Below are positions 40,384 through 49,692 of a stretch of 64,000 nucleotides of DNA, piece after piece (the stretch's first letter is position 1; the number at the start of each line of letters is the position of its first letter). This DNA comes from Aliivibrio fischeri. GTDB taxonomy: Bacteria > Pseudomonadota > Gammaproteobacteria > Enterobacterales > Vibrionaceae. The stretch spans positions 931,724 to 995,723 of the forward strand of contig NZ_WOBR01000004.1 of assembly GCF_009727955.1 (NCBI RefSeq). The letters are read 5' to 3'. The notes beneath the pieces are model-generated. The model saw nothing but the letters and a program-made list of their open reading frames with translations, searched no databases and was not told the DNA's origin. The translations under genes and the position numbers were made by a program.

Positions 40384-41387
40384 TTCCGATAACGTCAAAT
40401 CAAATTCCTATTCAATTAGGAATAACCATTGAACATATTGGACATTTATCCTTGATGAAGGCATTGGATCATGTATGCCATCACTTAAAAACCAAACATG
40501 ATGAATGGGATCTTGATCAGGCCTATGACCGTATTCAATTTGTAGCGAACCCTTCGCAAGGTTTCGCTCCTCGTGAGATTCAAAGCATCAAAGTAATAAC
40601 TCATGATGATGGACTACCAAAAGTCGTTATGACGTTAAATATGTTGTCATTAATAGGTGCTTCATCGCCCTTGCCTGCTTTTTATAATGATTATTTACTG
40701 CAAGATGAAAACAACGTTCTAAAGTCATTTCTTGATATTTTCCATCATAGATTACATCGTTTAATTCGTAGTGTTTGGCAAAAATATCGCTATAACGCAG
40801 CGTTTAGAGAAGGCGCTAATGATCCGTTTTCACAATATATTTTTGCATTACTTGGATTAAAAAATCCTGAATTACGTGATGATGACTCAATTAACTGGTC
40901 TCGCTTATTTCCTTATCTTGGTTTACTAAGCCAAAGAGTAAGATCAGCAAATACAATCGAAGCGCTATTACGATACTACTTTCAGCATTCAGCAATACAT
41001 ATTGAAGAGTGCATTCTTCGTCACTGCTCAATTCCAACCCAACAACTCTGTGAATTGGGCCAGAACAATGCCGTTCTTTCTAGTACCTCTGTTTTAGGCA
41101 GTAGTGCACCAGATAGAGCAAATAAATTTCGTATACATATAAAAGAATTAACGTGGGATCACTTCCACTCTTTTTTAACCGATAAACCAAATTGGATCGC
41201 ACTCAATCAATTAGTGCAATTTACCGTTAAAGATCCACTCGATTTTGATATTCAACTTCATTTAAAAAAAGATGAACCCCGTCCATTAACCTTATCAGTT
41301 GATAATGAATGCTGCTTAGGTTGGACGAGTTGGCTAGGCTCAAACCCAAATGAAGGACGTATTACACTTTCAGGGAAAACATTATGA
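40347..41387 (+). CDS. tssG: T6SS baseplate protein TssG (VasB)
   Basis: The 346-residue TssG partner of TssF. Family marks are IQFVANPSQGFAPREI, LNMLSLIGASSPLPAFYND, FLDIFHHRLHRLI and the LFPYLGLLSQR helix near residue 190. It begins 37 nt inside tssF and its stop overlaps the tssH start by 4 nt. Confidence 0.94.
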   Translation: MATTNGATTSNLVPITSNQIPIQLGITIEHIGHLSLMKALDHVCHHLKTKHDEWDLDQAYDRIQFVANPSQGFAPREIQSIKVITHDDGLPKVVMTLNMLSLIGASSPLPAFYNDYLLQDENNVLKSFLDIFHHRLHRLIRSVWQKYRYNAAFREGANDPFSQYIFALLGLKNPELRDDDSINWSRLFPYLGLLSQRVRSANTIEALLRYYFQHSAIHIEECILRHCSIPTQQLCELGQNNAVLSSTSVLGSSAPDRANKFRIHIKELTWDHFHSFLTDKPNWIALNQLVQFTVKDPLDFDIQLHLKKDEPRPLTLSVDNECCLGWTSWLGSNPNEGRITLSGKTL

Positions 41388-43966
41388 TTAACGTAGAACT
41401 ACCTCAATTAATTAAAACATTAGATAAAGAGTCACATCTTGCGTTAGAGCAAGCTGCACAATTATGCGTCACTCGTGGCGGTAATGAAGTGTTATGTGAA
41501 GACTTTATTCTTGCGGCACTGAATAATCCACAAAGTTTCTGGAATAAAGCTTGTCAGCAATACAATGTATCTACTGACGTTTTAATTGAAGCACTACAAC
41601 ACGGAAGAAAAAGCACCTCATCTGAAAGTAATCACCCCGTTCTATCTACTGCATTAATCGAATGGCTTCAAGAAAGTTATCTTTTCTCCATGTTAGAAAT
41701 GCAACTTTCTGAAGTATTAGCAGCAAATTTACTTCTTACTCTCCTTTCTCACCCAAACAAATATGGGCACACCCCTTATTACCGTGAGTTAAGTGTTATT
41801 CCTATAGCTTCATTAAAGCAGCAAGTTGAAGGCTTAGTCAGTTGTGCTAATCAAAGCTCTCAATCTTCAACTGAGCACCAAAGTGCACTCGATGCATACA
41901 CAACCAATTACACACAATTGGCGAAAGACAATAAAATTGATCCTGTTTTATGCCGAGATTCTGAAATTCGTCAAATGATCGATATTTTAGCTCGTCGCCG
42001 TAAAAATAACCCAATGATTGTTGGCGAAGCAGGGGTTGGTAAAACTGCGTTAGTAGAAGGTTTAGCAATAAAAATAGCTCAAGGAGAAGTGCCCGATATG
42101 CTTGAAAATGTCGCCCTTCTCTCTTTAGACCTTGGGTTACTTCAAGCAGGAGCAAGCATTAAAGGTGAATTTGAACGTCGCTTAAATTTGGTTATCACAG
42201 CAGTTCAAGAAAGTCCGACTCCTATTATTTTATTTATTGATGAAGCACATACTCTAATTGGCGCTGGTGGACAAGCTGGTAGCAATGATGCAGCAAACCT
42301 TCTCAAACCAGCTCTTGCTCGAGGTGAATTACGTACAATAGGTGCAACAACGTGGTCTGAATATAAAAAATACATTGAAAAGGATCCTGCACTTGCGCGA
42401 CGTTTTCAGCCAGTCAAAGTAGATGAACCAAATGTTAGTCAAGCTGTAACAATTTTACGAGGTCTTGCTGAACGTTATGAGGAAAGCCACGGTGTTTATG
42501 TAAGAGATGATGCCATTATTGCCGCTGCTGAATTATCTGCACGTTACATTAGTGGTCGCCAACTACCTGATAAAGCAATCGATCTTCTTGATACGGCTTG
42601 TGCACGTGTGAAGATCAATTTAAAAGCAAAGCCTGAGTCATTAGAAACGTTATTGCATATTATTGCTATTACTCAACGTGAACTTGATTGTGTATTAAGA
42701 GATCAACAAGCTGGGATTCATATTGAAGAAAACACCATCACTCAATTGAAAGAAAAGCTGTCTCAAACCCACCTTGAAGCTGAACAGTTAGAGCAAGAAT
42801 GGCAAACACAAAAAGAATTAGCCGAAGCGTTACTAACTTCTCGAATTGACATTGCACAATGTAACGATGAAGAAGAAAAGCATCGATTAATTTGCAACCA
42901 ACAAGAGATACATCAAGCGCTATCGGATGCACAACATACACACTCTTTAGTCAATTACGAAACCTGCCCATCTTTGGTTGCTGAGGTAGTATCCCATTGG
43001 ACAGGCATTCCAATGAGTACATTACAACGTGGACAAGCGACTCAAGTACTTACGATAAAATCAAAGCTAAAAGAACAAATCAAAGGCCAAGATCAAGCCG
43101 TCATCGCCTTAGAAAAAGCAATCCAAGCCACTGCAGCAGGATTAAACAACCCTAATTCTCCAACTGGTGTATTTCTTTTTGTCGGTCCAAGTGGTGTAGG
43201 CAAAACTCAAACCGCTCAAGCCATTGCCGATTTAATGTATGGCGGCGAACAATTTCTCACCACTATCAATATGTCAGAGTTTCAAGAAAAACACACTGTA
43301 TCTCGTCTAATTGGTTCGCCTCCTGGCTACGTTGGATATGGTGAAGGCGGAGTGTTAACTGAAGCCGTTCGTCAACGCCCTTATTCCGTTGTATTACTGG
43401 ATGAAGTAGAAAAAGCAGACCCTGAAATCATGAACCTTTTCTATCAAATTTTTGATAAAGGTGTAGCTAATGATGGTGAAGGGAGAGAAATCAACTTCAA
43501 ACAAACACTAATAATCATGACGTCAAACTTAGCCTCTGATCAAATTGAAGCACTTTGTAATCAAGAAGAAAAACCGACAACGGATGCATTAACTAAAGCC
43601 ATCCGTCCAACGTTAAACCAGTACTTTAAACCAGCCTTAGTCGGACGAATGACCGTTGTCCCATTCTTCCCTCTTGATATGGAAAGTATGGAAGCCCTTG
43701 TGGATATTCGCCTTAAACAATTAACCGAACAGCTGTCATTGCAACAAATCACTCTTCATTATGACGAAGCAATCATTCAACACATTGCTCAAAGTTGTAC
43801 ATTAACAGAAACCGGTGCGAGAAATATTGATGCCATTATTAATGGACAACTAAAACCTGCATTTTCATCCCAAATACTGCTAGCACTGGCTAGAAAAGAA
43901 CCATTAACCAGTATTTCTCTATGTATTGATGAAAATGGCCAAGTCTTTTGCGAGTTTGAGGACTAG
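41384..43966 (+). CDS. tssH: T6SS AAA+ ATPase ClpV (TssH)
   Basis: ClpV disassembles contracted sheaths for reuse. The 860-residue class 1 Clp/Hsp100 protein has an N-terminal domain (about 1-160), first AAA+ module with [13 protein letters not shown] and [14 protein letters not shown], a middle coiled-coil region (430-540), second AAA+ module with [13 protein letters not shown] and [13 protein letters not shown], and the [10 protein letters not shown]-terminal motif that separates ClpV from ClpB. Overlaps tssG by 4 nt; vasH starts 5 nt after its stop. Confidence 0.96.
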   Translation: MINVELPQLIKTLDKESHLALEQAAQLCVTRGGNEVLCEDFILAALNNPQSFWNKACQQYNVSTDVLIEALQHGRKSTSSESNHPVLSTALIEWLQESYLFSMLEMQLSEVLAANLLLTLLSHPNKYGHTPYYRELSVIPIASLKQQVEGLVSCANQSSQSSTEHQSALDAYTTNYTQLAKDNKIDPVLCRDSEIRQMIDILARRRKNNPMIVGEAGVGKTALVEGLAIKIAQGEVPDMLENVALLSLDLGLLQAGASIKGEFERRLNLVITAVQESPTPIILFIDEAHTLIGAGGQAGSNDAANLLKPALARGELRTIGATTWSEYKKYIEKDPALARRFQPVKVDEPNVSQAVTILRGLAERYEESHGVYVRDDAIIAAAELSARYISGRQLPDKAIDLLDTACARVKINLKAKPESLETLLHIIAITQRELDCVLRDQQAGIHIEENTITQLKEKLSQTHLEAEQLEQEWQTQKELAEALLTSRIDIAQCNDEEEKHRLICNQQEIHQALSDAQHTHSLVNYETCPSLVAEVVSHWTGIPMSTLQRGQATQVLTIKSKLKEQIKGQDQAVIALEKAIQATAAGLNNPNSPTGVFLFVGPSGVGKTQTAQAIADLMYGGEQFLTTINMSEFQEKHTVSRLIGSPPGYVGYGEGGVLTEAVRQRPYSVVLLDEVEKADPEIMNLFYQIFDKGVANDGEGREINFKQTLIIMTSNLASDQIEALCNQEEKPTTDALTKAIRPTLNQYFKPALVGRMTVVPFFPLDMESMEALVDIRLKQLTEQLSLQQITLHYDEAIIQHIAQSCTLTETGARNIDAIINGQLKPAFSSQILLALARKEPLTSISLCIDENGQVFCEFED

Positions 43967-43971
43967 CCATC

Positions 43972-45540
43972 ATGCCAGAGCTATTAATGAATATTACTTC
44001 AGAACAGCAAAGTGACTTTAATAAATTCACTCAATGTTGGTTATCTGGAATTTTAAAACACAGTGGTGCCCAAAAGGTAATTTGCTTTTTATCGCAACCT
44101 TCTGGTGCACAGTTATTTAAAATGGCTGAAGGTTATTCTGACTCTAAACATCAACCTCAAATCACCTCTTTGCCTTTTGAGAATAAAAACGACAAAAATA
44201 ACATCATTAATACCGATTATCGTGAATTTAATACGTTAACTCTCTGTATGAGTGAAGGGCGCAATTTTAATCTTCATTTTAGTCAATGTACTGATGATAT
44301 TAAGCATATTTTATTCGAACAATCAGAGTATTACACTCTAACCGATGGTGAAGTTGAATTTATGCCATTAAGAAATTCACAACAAAGAATTTCAGGCGTA
44401 CTCATGTTTTATTTCTCCAATTTTAGTACCTACCAAAAAAGTGATCGCCAAACAATTTATACTCTTAACTCACTTGCTATTGACCGAATCGCACTAGCAA
44501 TTAAAAACAGTTACGCTTTATTGGATCAAAAGATTGCCCCTCATTCATCAACAACCCACATCCCATCTGATTTTAATATTGTTGGCGATAGTAGTGCGAT
44601 AAAAGAGGTGCGCCTTAATATATCTAAAGCGCTACACATTAATCGAAATGTATTGGTTACTGGTGAAACAGGAAGCGGTAAAGAACTTATCGCAAAAGCT
44701 ATTCATCAATTTGGTAATAGAAGAAACGAGCCATACGTCGTACAAAACTGTGCCTCCATTCCTGAGCACCTACTTGAAAGTGAGTTATTTGGTTATCAAA
44801 AAGGAGCGTTTACTGGAGCCGATAGAGATTACATTGGTTTAATCCGATCCGCTGACAAAGGTATCTTATTTTTAGATGAAATCGGAGATATGCCAAGCTC
44901 ACTTCAAGCCAAGCTGCTTCGCGTATTAGAAGAGAAAAAAGTTCGCCCATTAGGGTCAACTACCCTTTACGATATTGATGTCAAAGTTGTTGCAGCAACA
45001 CACCAAGCTTTAATCAAAAAAATTGAGCAAGGTGAATTCCGTCAAGACCTCTATTTCCGTTTAGCACAATTTACCATCGCACTTCCTCCACTTAGAGAGC
45101 GTTATGGCGACATCGCTTTATTGAGTCAGTTTTTTACTAAGCATTATGCTTTAGAACTTCATCAACCTACCCCCGCATTAACCAATGAATTTATCAGCTA
45201 CCTTGATAATTACTCATTTCCAGGGAATGTTCGTGAGCTAAAAAACATCATAGAGCGTTGCTGTATGGAAGCGCCTGACTGCCAACAGTTAGATAAATCT
45301 GTCATAGAAAAAGTCTTGAATAGCATCATGATGATGACGCCAAAAGAGAAGAAAGAGCAGGCGTTAACTGGCAGTTTATCTTCTCAAATAGACCAATTTG
45401 AGAAGAACGTTTTAATGCAATATTTAGAGAAACATCAAGGGCACCTACAGACCATAGCTAACCGACTAGAGCTATCAAAAGGTTCTCTTGATTATCGATT
45501 ACGAAAATTTAATTTATCCGCCAAGGAATGGAGATATTAA
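43972..45540 (+). CDS. vasH: Sigma-54-dependent T6SS regulator VasH
   Basis: VasH is an enhancer-binding protein that activates RpoN-dependent T6SS operons, usually the hcp/vgrG units. The 522-residue protein has an N-terminal GAF-like region (1-190), an AAA+ domain with Walker A GETGSGKELIAK, the sigma-54 contact loop GAFTGAD, Walker B LFLDEIGD, and a C-terminal Fis-type helix-turn-helix (LQTIANRLELSKGSLDYRLRKF). With hcp absent from this cluster, its targets should lie elsewhere. Confidence 0.93.
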   Translation: MPELLMNITSEQQSDFNKFTQCWLSGILKHSGAQKVICFLSQPSGAQLFKMAEGYSDSKHQPQITSLPFENKNDKNNIINTDYREFNTLTLCMSEGRNFNLHFSQCTDDIKHILFEQSEYYTLTDGEVEFMPLRNSQQRISGVLMFYFSNFSTYQKSDRQTIYTLNSLAIDRIALAIKNSYALLDQKIAPHSSTTHIPSDFNIVGDSSAIKEVRLNISKALHINRNVLVTGETGSGKELIAKAIHQFGNRRNEPYVVQNCASIPEHLLESELFGYQKGAFTGADRDYIGLIRSADKGILFLDEIGDMPSSLQAKLLRVLEEKKVRPLGSTTLYDIDVKVVAATHQALIKKIEQGEFRQDLYFRLAQFTIALPPLRERYGDIALLSQFFTKHYALELHQPTPALTNEFISYLDNYSFPGNVRELKNIIERCCMEAPDCQQLDKSVIEKVLNSIMMMTPKEKKEQALTGSLSSQIDQFEKNVLMQYLEKHQGHLQTIANRLELSKGSLDYRLRKFNLSAKEWRY

Positions 45541-45542
45541 GC

Positions 45543-45671
45543 ATGTTGTTACGCTTTTCACTAATCACAACCCTATTACTGCTGTCAGCATGCAGCAATT
45601 ACGATGAATATCGTCCTGTTGGCAACCCTGCTCCACAAGAGCAAACCACGTTAGTTTCAGAGGAGGAATAA
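45543..45671 (+). CDS. 42-residue lipoprotein in T6SS cluster
   Basis: A short frame, ATG 45543 to TAA 45671, encodes a peptide with signal sequence MLLRFSLITTLLLLSAC, where LSAC is a good lipobox (lipidated Cys17). About 25 polar, acidic residues follow, ending LVSEEE. It starts 3 nt after the vasH stop and ends 3 nt before the FHA gene, so it is almost certainly co-transcribed. I do not recognise a family. A role as outer- or inner-membrane-anchored T6SS accessory is inferred only from position. It is below the usual length cutoff and would be missed. Confidence 0.7.
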   Translation: MLLRFSLITTLLLLSACSNYDEYRPVGNPAPQEQTTLVSEEE

Positions 45672-45674
45672 AAG

Positions 45675-46985
45675 ATGGAACTGGCTTTTGATATTATTCA
45701 ATCACAAGATTTACCTATTGATACCTTACCTACTTTTACCTTCAAAAGAGCTGGTGGAACCATTGGTCGCAGTCCAAATGCCGATTGGTATATTGCAGAT
45801 AATAAAAGACAATTATCAAACGTCCATGCTTCGATTAGCTTTGAAGATGATCAATTTTTCATTACCGATAGCAGTACTAATGGCACGTATTTAAACGGAG
45901 ATGAAGCATCATTAAATAGTGGTGAACTGCATCCGATATCACATGGCGATGTATATGAGTTGGGGTTTATTAAAATACGCGCTCGTCTATTACAAGACCC
46001 AACAAATTATCGCTCACCAGAAACAAATCCAAATGCCTCTCGTGATCCTTTATCAAACCATGGTACGGATGAGTCACCATCGGTATTTGACATGATCCCT
46101 GATGATAGCTTTTTAAGTGATGGGCCAATTGAAGAACTATTAAATTCAGATGAAGAAATCATTCTAAAACAGGTAGAAGAATCGACACCTTCTCACACGC
46201 AGATGGATGATGTGCTACTTAAAGAGCAATTCATTTCTCCGATATTTAATGAAGAGGAACTTAGCAATGATTCCCTTGATGATGAGATTGAACTAGAACC
46301 AACTTATCAACCAAAAAAATCAGAGGAAAAGATCAATACGACCTCTAAAAATAAAATAGATAGCATCACAAACAAAGAAGTGCGTAATACACAAACAACC
46401 TTAAACGAAGCTTATTTAGCTGCATTATCTAAAGGATTAGGCATCGAGCTAACTAACCTCGAAGACCCAGAACAAACCTTATTTGATATTGGCTCTGCGC
46501 TTCGCAGTTCAGTAAATGGCATCCAACAATTACTACGTACACGTACTGAAATCAAAAATAAATTAACAGCGAATGCCACCACGATTCAAGGCCAAGGTAA
46601 TAACCCAATAAAATTCACCCATGATGTTAACGATGCACTCAATATCATTATTCATCATAAACCTGGGTATCTACAAGGGATTGAAGCCATCAACCAAAGC
46701 TGCAAAGACATCCAAGCGAATCAATTGGCTATTCATGACGCTTGTCAACATACGTTAGATGCATTGATTGAAAAACTCTCTCCAGAAACGCTGATATATC
46801 GTTTTGTACAAGAAGGAATACAAAGCAAATTTGGCAAACCTGACGCCAAATATTGGCAGGCTTACAGCAAACTACACAAACAGATCAGCAAGGACCCTGA
46901 CTGGCGCAACGCACTATTAGAGCAAGATTTTGCTAAACAATATGAATCTCAATTACAAATGCTCACAGCAGCACTTCGTGTGTAA
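45675..46985 (+). CDS. tagH: T6SS FHA-domain protein (TagH/VasC)
   Basis: A 436-residue protein with an N-terminal FHA domain (about residues 25-105: GGTIGRSPNADWYI, NVHASISF, STNGTYLNG), the phosphothreonine reader of the threonine phosphorylation pathway. An acidic linker follows, and a C-terminal helical domain (about 235-436) typical of T6SS TagH/ImpI proteins. With the phosphatase and kinase at the end of the cluster it completes a PpkA-PppA-FHA post-translational switch. Confidence 0.9.
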   Translation: MELAFDIIQSQDLPIDTLPTFTFKRAGGTIGRSPNADWYIADNKRQLSNVHASISFEDDQFFITDSSTNGTYLNGDEASLNSGELHPISHGDVYELGFIKIRARLLQDPTNYRSPETNPNASRDPLSNHGTDESPSVFDMIPDDSFLSDGPIEELLNSDEEIILKQVEESTPSHTQMDDVLLKEQFISPIFNEEELSNDSLDDEIELEPTYQPKKSEEKINTTSKNKIDSITNKEVRNTQTTLNEAYLAALSKGLGIELTNLEDPEQTLFDIGSALRSSVNGIQQLLRTRTEIKNKLTANATTIQGQGNNPIKFTHDVNDALNIIIHHKPGYLQGIEAINQSCKDIQANQLAIHDACQHTLDALIEKLSPETLIYRFVQEGIQSKFGKPDAKYWQAYSKLHKQISKDPDWRNALLEQDFAKQYESQLQMLTAALRV

Positions 46986-47021
46986 TTAGCGTAAAGAATT
47001 AAGAATAAGGACGTATTCACT

Positions 47022-47513
47022 ATGAAAAAATTATTTACCTTCATAGCTCTATTGTTACTCGTTGGATGCAGCAGTACACCAGATCCAACTTACGTAGCGC
47101 TTACTCTCAATGCCTCTGCAAATGTTAACCCTGATCATGCGGATCGCCCCTCGCCTCTAGTGGTAAGGGTATTAGAGTTATCTTCAATTACTGGCTTTGA
47201 AAACTCAGAATTTTTTGATTTATACAATAATGCAAAATCAACCTTAGGAGCGGATTTTATCGCAGAAGAGGAAATCATCTTACGACCTGGCGATAAAAAA
47301 ATCATCAAATTAAAGCTCAGTGAAAAAGGACAATATTTAGCCGTTATCGGCGCTTATCAAGATATAGATAATGCAAAATGGCATTACATATACACAGTTG
47401 AGCCCGAAGAGGCACAAAAAGTGGAATTGATCGCTACCGACTCTTCTATCGTCAAATTAAAACGCGTGAAAAAGAAAAATAACGCCCCACAAAGCAGTAA
47501 TGCGCGAATTTAG
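47022..47513 (+). CDS. tssJ: T6SS outer-membrane lipoprotein TssJ
   Basis: TssJ anchors the TssM-TssL membrane complex to the outer membrane. It is a 163-residue lipoprotein with lipobox LVGC (Cys16) and the family beta-sandwich signature, including LNASANVNPD, RPSPLVVRVLELSS and FFDLYNNAKSTLGADF. Well-formed length. It lies 37 nt after the FHA gene, with AAGGAC before the start. Confidence 0.93.
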   Translation: MKKLFTFIALLLLVGCSSTPDPTYVALTLNASANVNPDHADRPSPLVVRVLELSSITGFENSEFFDLYNNAKSTLGADFIAEEEIILRPGDKKIIKLKLSEKGQYLAVIGAYQDIDNAKWHYIYTVEPEEAQKVELIATDSSIVKLKRVKKKNNAPQSSNARI

Positions 47514-47524
47514 AGGATAGATAA

Positions 47525-48847
47525 ATGCAAAAAGTTATATGGAAAGAAGGCATGCTATTGCGGCCTCAACATTTCCAACAAAGTGATCGTTACTATCAAA
47601 ATCAACTGCAAGTACGTACGCAGAAGCAACACAGGTTTAATTGGGGTTTCCATTCTCTGAGTTTTGATAATCATCATTTATCTGTTGGAAAGATCGTGAT
47701 CAGTCAGGCTAGTGGTATTTTACCCGATGGTTCACTATTTGATATTCAACATCAAACAACCCCTATTGTTTGGGAATCTGATGCGCCTAAAACAAACTTA
47801 AATCTGTATTTAGCGATTTCTTTATCGACTATCAATAGTCCAGAAGCTCGCGATGAAAAAGAAACCGAAATTAACACTCGTTATGTTTCTCACGATTTAA
47901 CCATTTCAGATAATAATGCCCAAGTACAAAACTTGCAGACTATCAGTTGTGGTGAGTTGGATTTTCATATTATTACCGAAGAAGAGATTGATAATCATTG
48001 GGTTAAAATTAAACTGTGTGAAATTAAACAAGTCACTCCAGAAGGTGCGATTCAACTCAACCCTAATTTTGAAGCGAGTTTTATTAATGGTGTTCACTCG
48101 TCTCTTGTTCACCGTTCGCTACGAGAAGTCTTAACACTCGTTACTCATAAAGCCGATATTTTAGCCGAACGTATTACTAAATCAGGACATGCAACCTCTG
48201 AAATTGGTGACTTCTTATTACTTCAATTATTAAATAAATATGAGCCTCAACTCCACTATCTAAATAAGTGCTCTCAATACCATCCAGAGGAGCTCTTTTT
48301 ATTACTTTCATCTTTGCAAGGAGAGCTGTCTACTTATGATTCTGGTCATCGTCGACCAGATCTAAAATTATCATACAATCATAAAGAACAAGGCGAGTCA
48401 TTTGATCAGATCTTATTTCATTTGCGTAAACAACTGAATCAGTCATTAAAACAAAACGCCTTTGAGATACCACTACAAAAACGCAATCACGGTGTACTTA
48501 TTGCCCCTATTTCTGATGATAGCTTATTGCAAGAAGCCACCTTTATTCTCGCGGCTCGCTCTCACACCGATGCTGAAAGCTTACGAAAACAACTGCCACC
48601 ACAATTAAAAGTCGGGCCTGTTGAAAAAATTCGCAACCTTGTAAACCTTCAATTACCGGGTATCACTTGTCGCTCACTTTCCGTAGCCCCAAGACAAGTT
48701 CCTTTCCATGGTGATTATTGTTATTTCACCCTTGATTTAACCTCAAACGATCGCTCTCAACTAACGCAATCTGGAGGATTTGCCTTCCATATTGCAGGTG
48801 ATTTTCCTGAGCTTTCTCTTTTCTTTTGGGCAATAAGGAATAGTTAA
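47525..48847 (+). CDS. tssK: T6SS baseplate-membrane connector TssK
   Basis: TssK joins the baseplate to the membrane complex. The 440-residue protein opens with the family signature VIWKEGMLLRPQHFQQSDRYYQ, has the middle shoulder region and the C-terminal domain with FILAARSHTDAE and GGFAFHIAGDFPELSLFFWAI near the end (landmarks). It is flanked at 11 and 1 nt by tssJ and tssL. Confidence 0.95.
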   Translation: MQKVIWKEGMLLRPQHFQQSDRYYQNQLQVRTQKQHRFNWGFHSLSFDNHHLSVGKIVISQASGILPDGSLFDIQHQTTPIVWESDAPKTNLNLYLAISLSTINSPEARDEKETEINTRYVSHDLTISDNNAQVQNLQTISCGELDFHIITEEEIDNHWVKIKLCEIKQVTPEGAIQLNPNFEASFINGVHSSLVHRSLREVLTLVTHKADILAERITKSGHATSEIGDFLLLQLLNKYEPQLHYLNKCSQYHPEELFLLLSSLQGELSTYDSGHRRPDLKLSYNHKEQGESFDQILFHLRKQLNQSLKQNAFEIPLQKRNHGVLIAPISDDSLLQEATFILAARSHTDAESLRKQLPPQLKVGPVEKIRNLVNLQLPGITCRSLSVAPRQVPFHGDYCYFTLDLTSNDRSQLTQSGGFAFHIAGDFPELSLFFWAIRNS

Positions 48848-48848
48848 T

Positions 48849-49682
48849 ATGAACAGCAGTAGCATGGATGACCGTACTGTACTTATCACACAAGAGCCAA
48901 ATCAAGTTAACCCAACATTAACTGAAAGCCCAAGTGCACCCAAATTCAACCAGCTTCAAGAACGAATGGTTTACGCCGCGCGTATTAAACCAGAAGAATA
49001 CAATTTTGCAGGAAACAACCCACTAATCAGTGCTGCTTCCTCATTACTCAGTATCACGTGTGACTTAAAAAAAGAAAGCTACCAAGATATTGAGTTACTA
49101 AAACCTAAATTAGTTGAAGAGTTAAAATCCTTCGAGTTTCAAGCCATTAACTCAGGTGTTGAGAGTAATTATGTTGCCTTATCTCGCTACCTGCTTTGCA
49201 CTTTCGTTGATGAAATTATCGTAACAACGCCATGGGGTTCAGAAAGTCACTGGGCCTCAAAAAGTATGTTAAGTAGCTTTCATAACGAAACATATGGTGG
49301 TGAGAAATTTTTCTTACTATTAGAAAAGCTTAGTAGGAATCCTGCTAAATATTTAGATTTATTAGAGTTAATGTACTTATGTTTGAGCTTAGGTTTTGAA
49401 GGCAAATATCGAGTGTTATCAAGAGGTCTGGTCGAATTAGACGCCATTCGTGATTCTCTTTATCGCCAAATTCGCTCTTTACGAGGAGATGAGCAAGCCA
49501 GTCTCTCTCCAAACTGGGAACCGAAACAAGTTCAACGCCATAAACTCACAAGACAAACCTCTTGGGTTGGCATCGTATGCGTTGTGGTTTTCTCATTGTG
49601 TGCTATTTACGGTGGTTTCTATTATGTATTGGACCAACAATCAGAGCATGTAATTCAAGCTTTTCAGCAAATTGATTTATAG
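48849..49682 (+). CDS. tssL: T6SS inner-membrane protein TssL (DotU/VasF)
   Basis: A 277-residue DotU-type protein with a cytoplasmic helical domain (YVALSRYLLCTFVDEIIVTTPWG, the family motif) and one C-terminal TM segment near residues 238-262, with a few periplasmic residues after it. It has no peptidoglycan-binding domain. Works with TssM and TssJ. The ATG lies 1 nt after tssK. Confidence 0.93.
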   Translation: MNSSSMDDRTVLITQEPNQVNPTLTESPSAPKFNQLQERMVYAARIKPEEYNFAGNNPLISAASSLLSITCDLKKESYQDIELLKPKLVEELKSFEFQAINSGVESNYVALSRYLLCTFVDEIIVTTPWGSESHWASKSMLSSFHNETYGGEKFFLLLEKLSRNPAKYLDLLELMYLCLSLGFEGKYRVLSRGLVELDAIRDSLYRQIRSLRGDEQASLSPNWEPKQVQRHKLTRQTSWVGIVCVVVFSLCAIYGGFYYVLDQQSEHVIQAFQQIDL

Positions 49683-49692
49683 GATTTTACGG

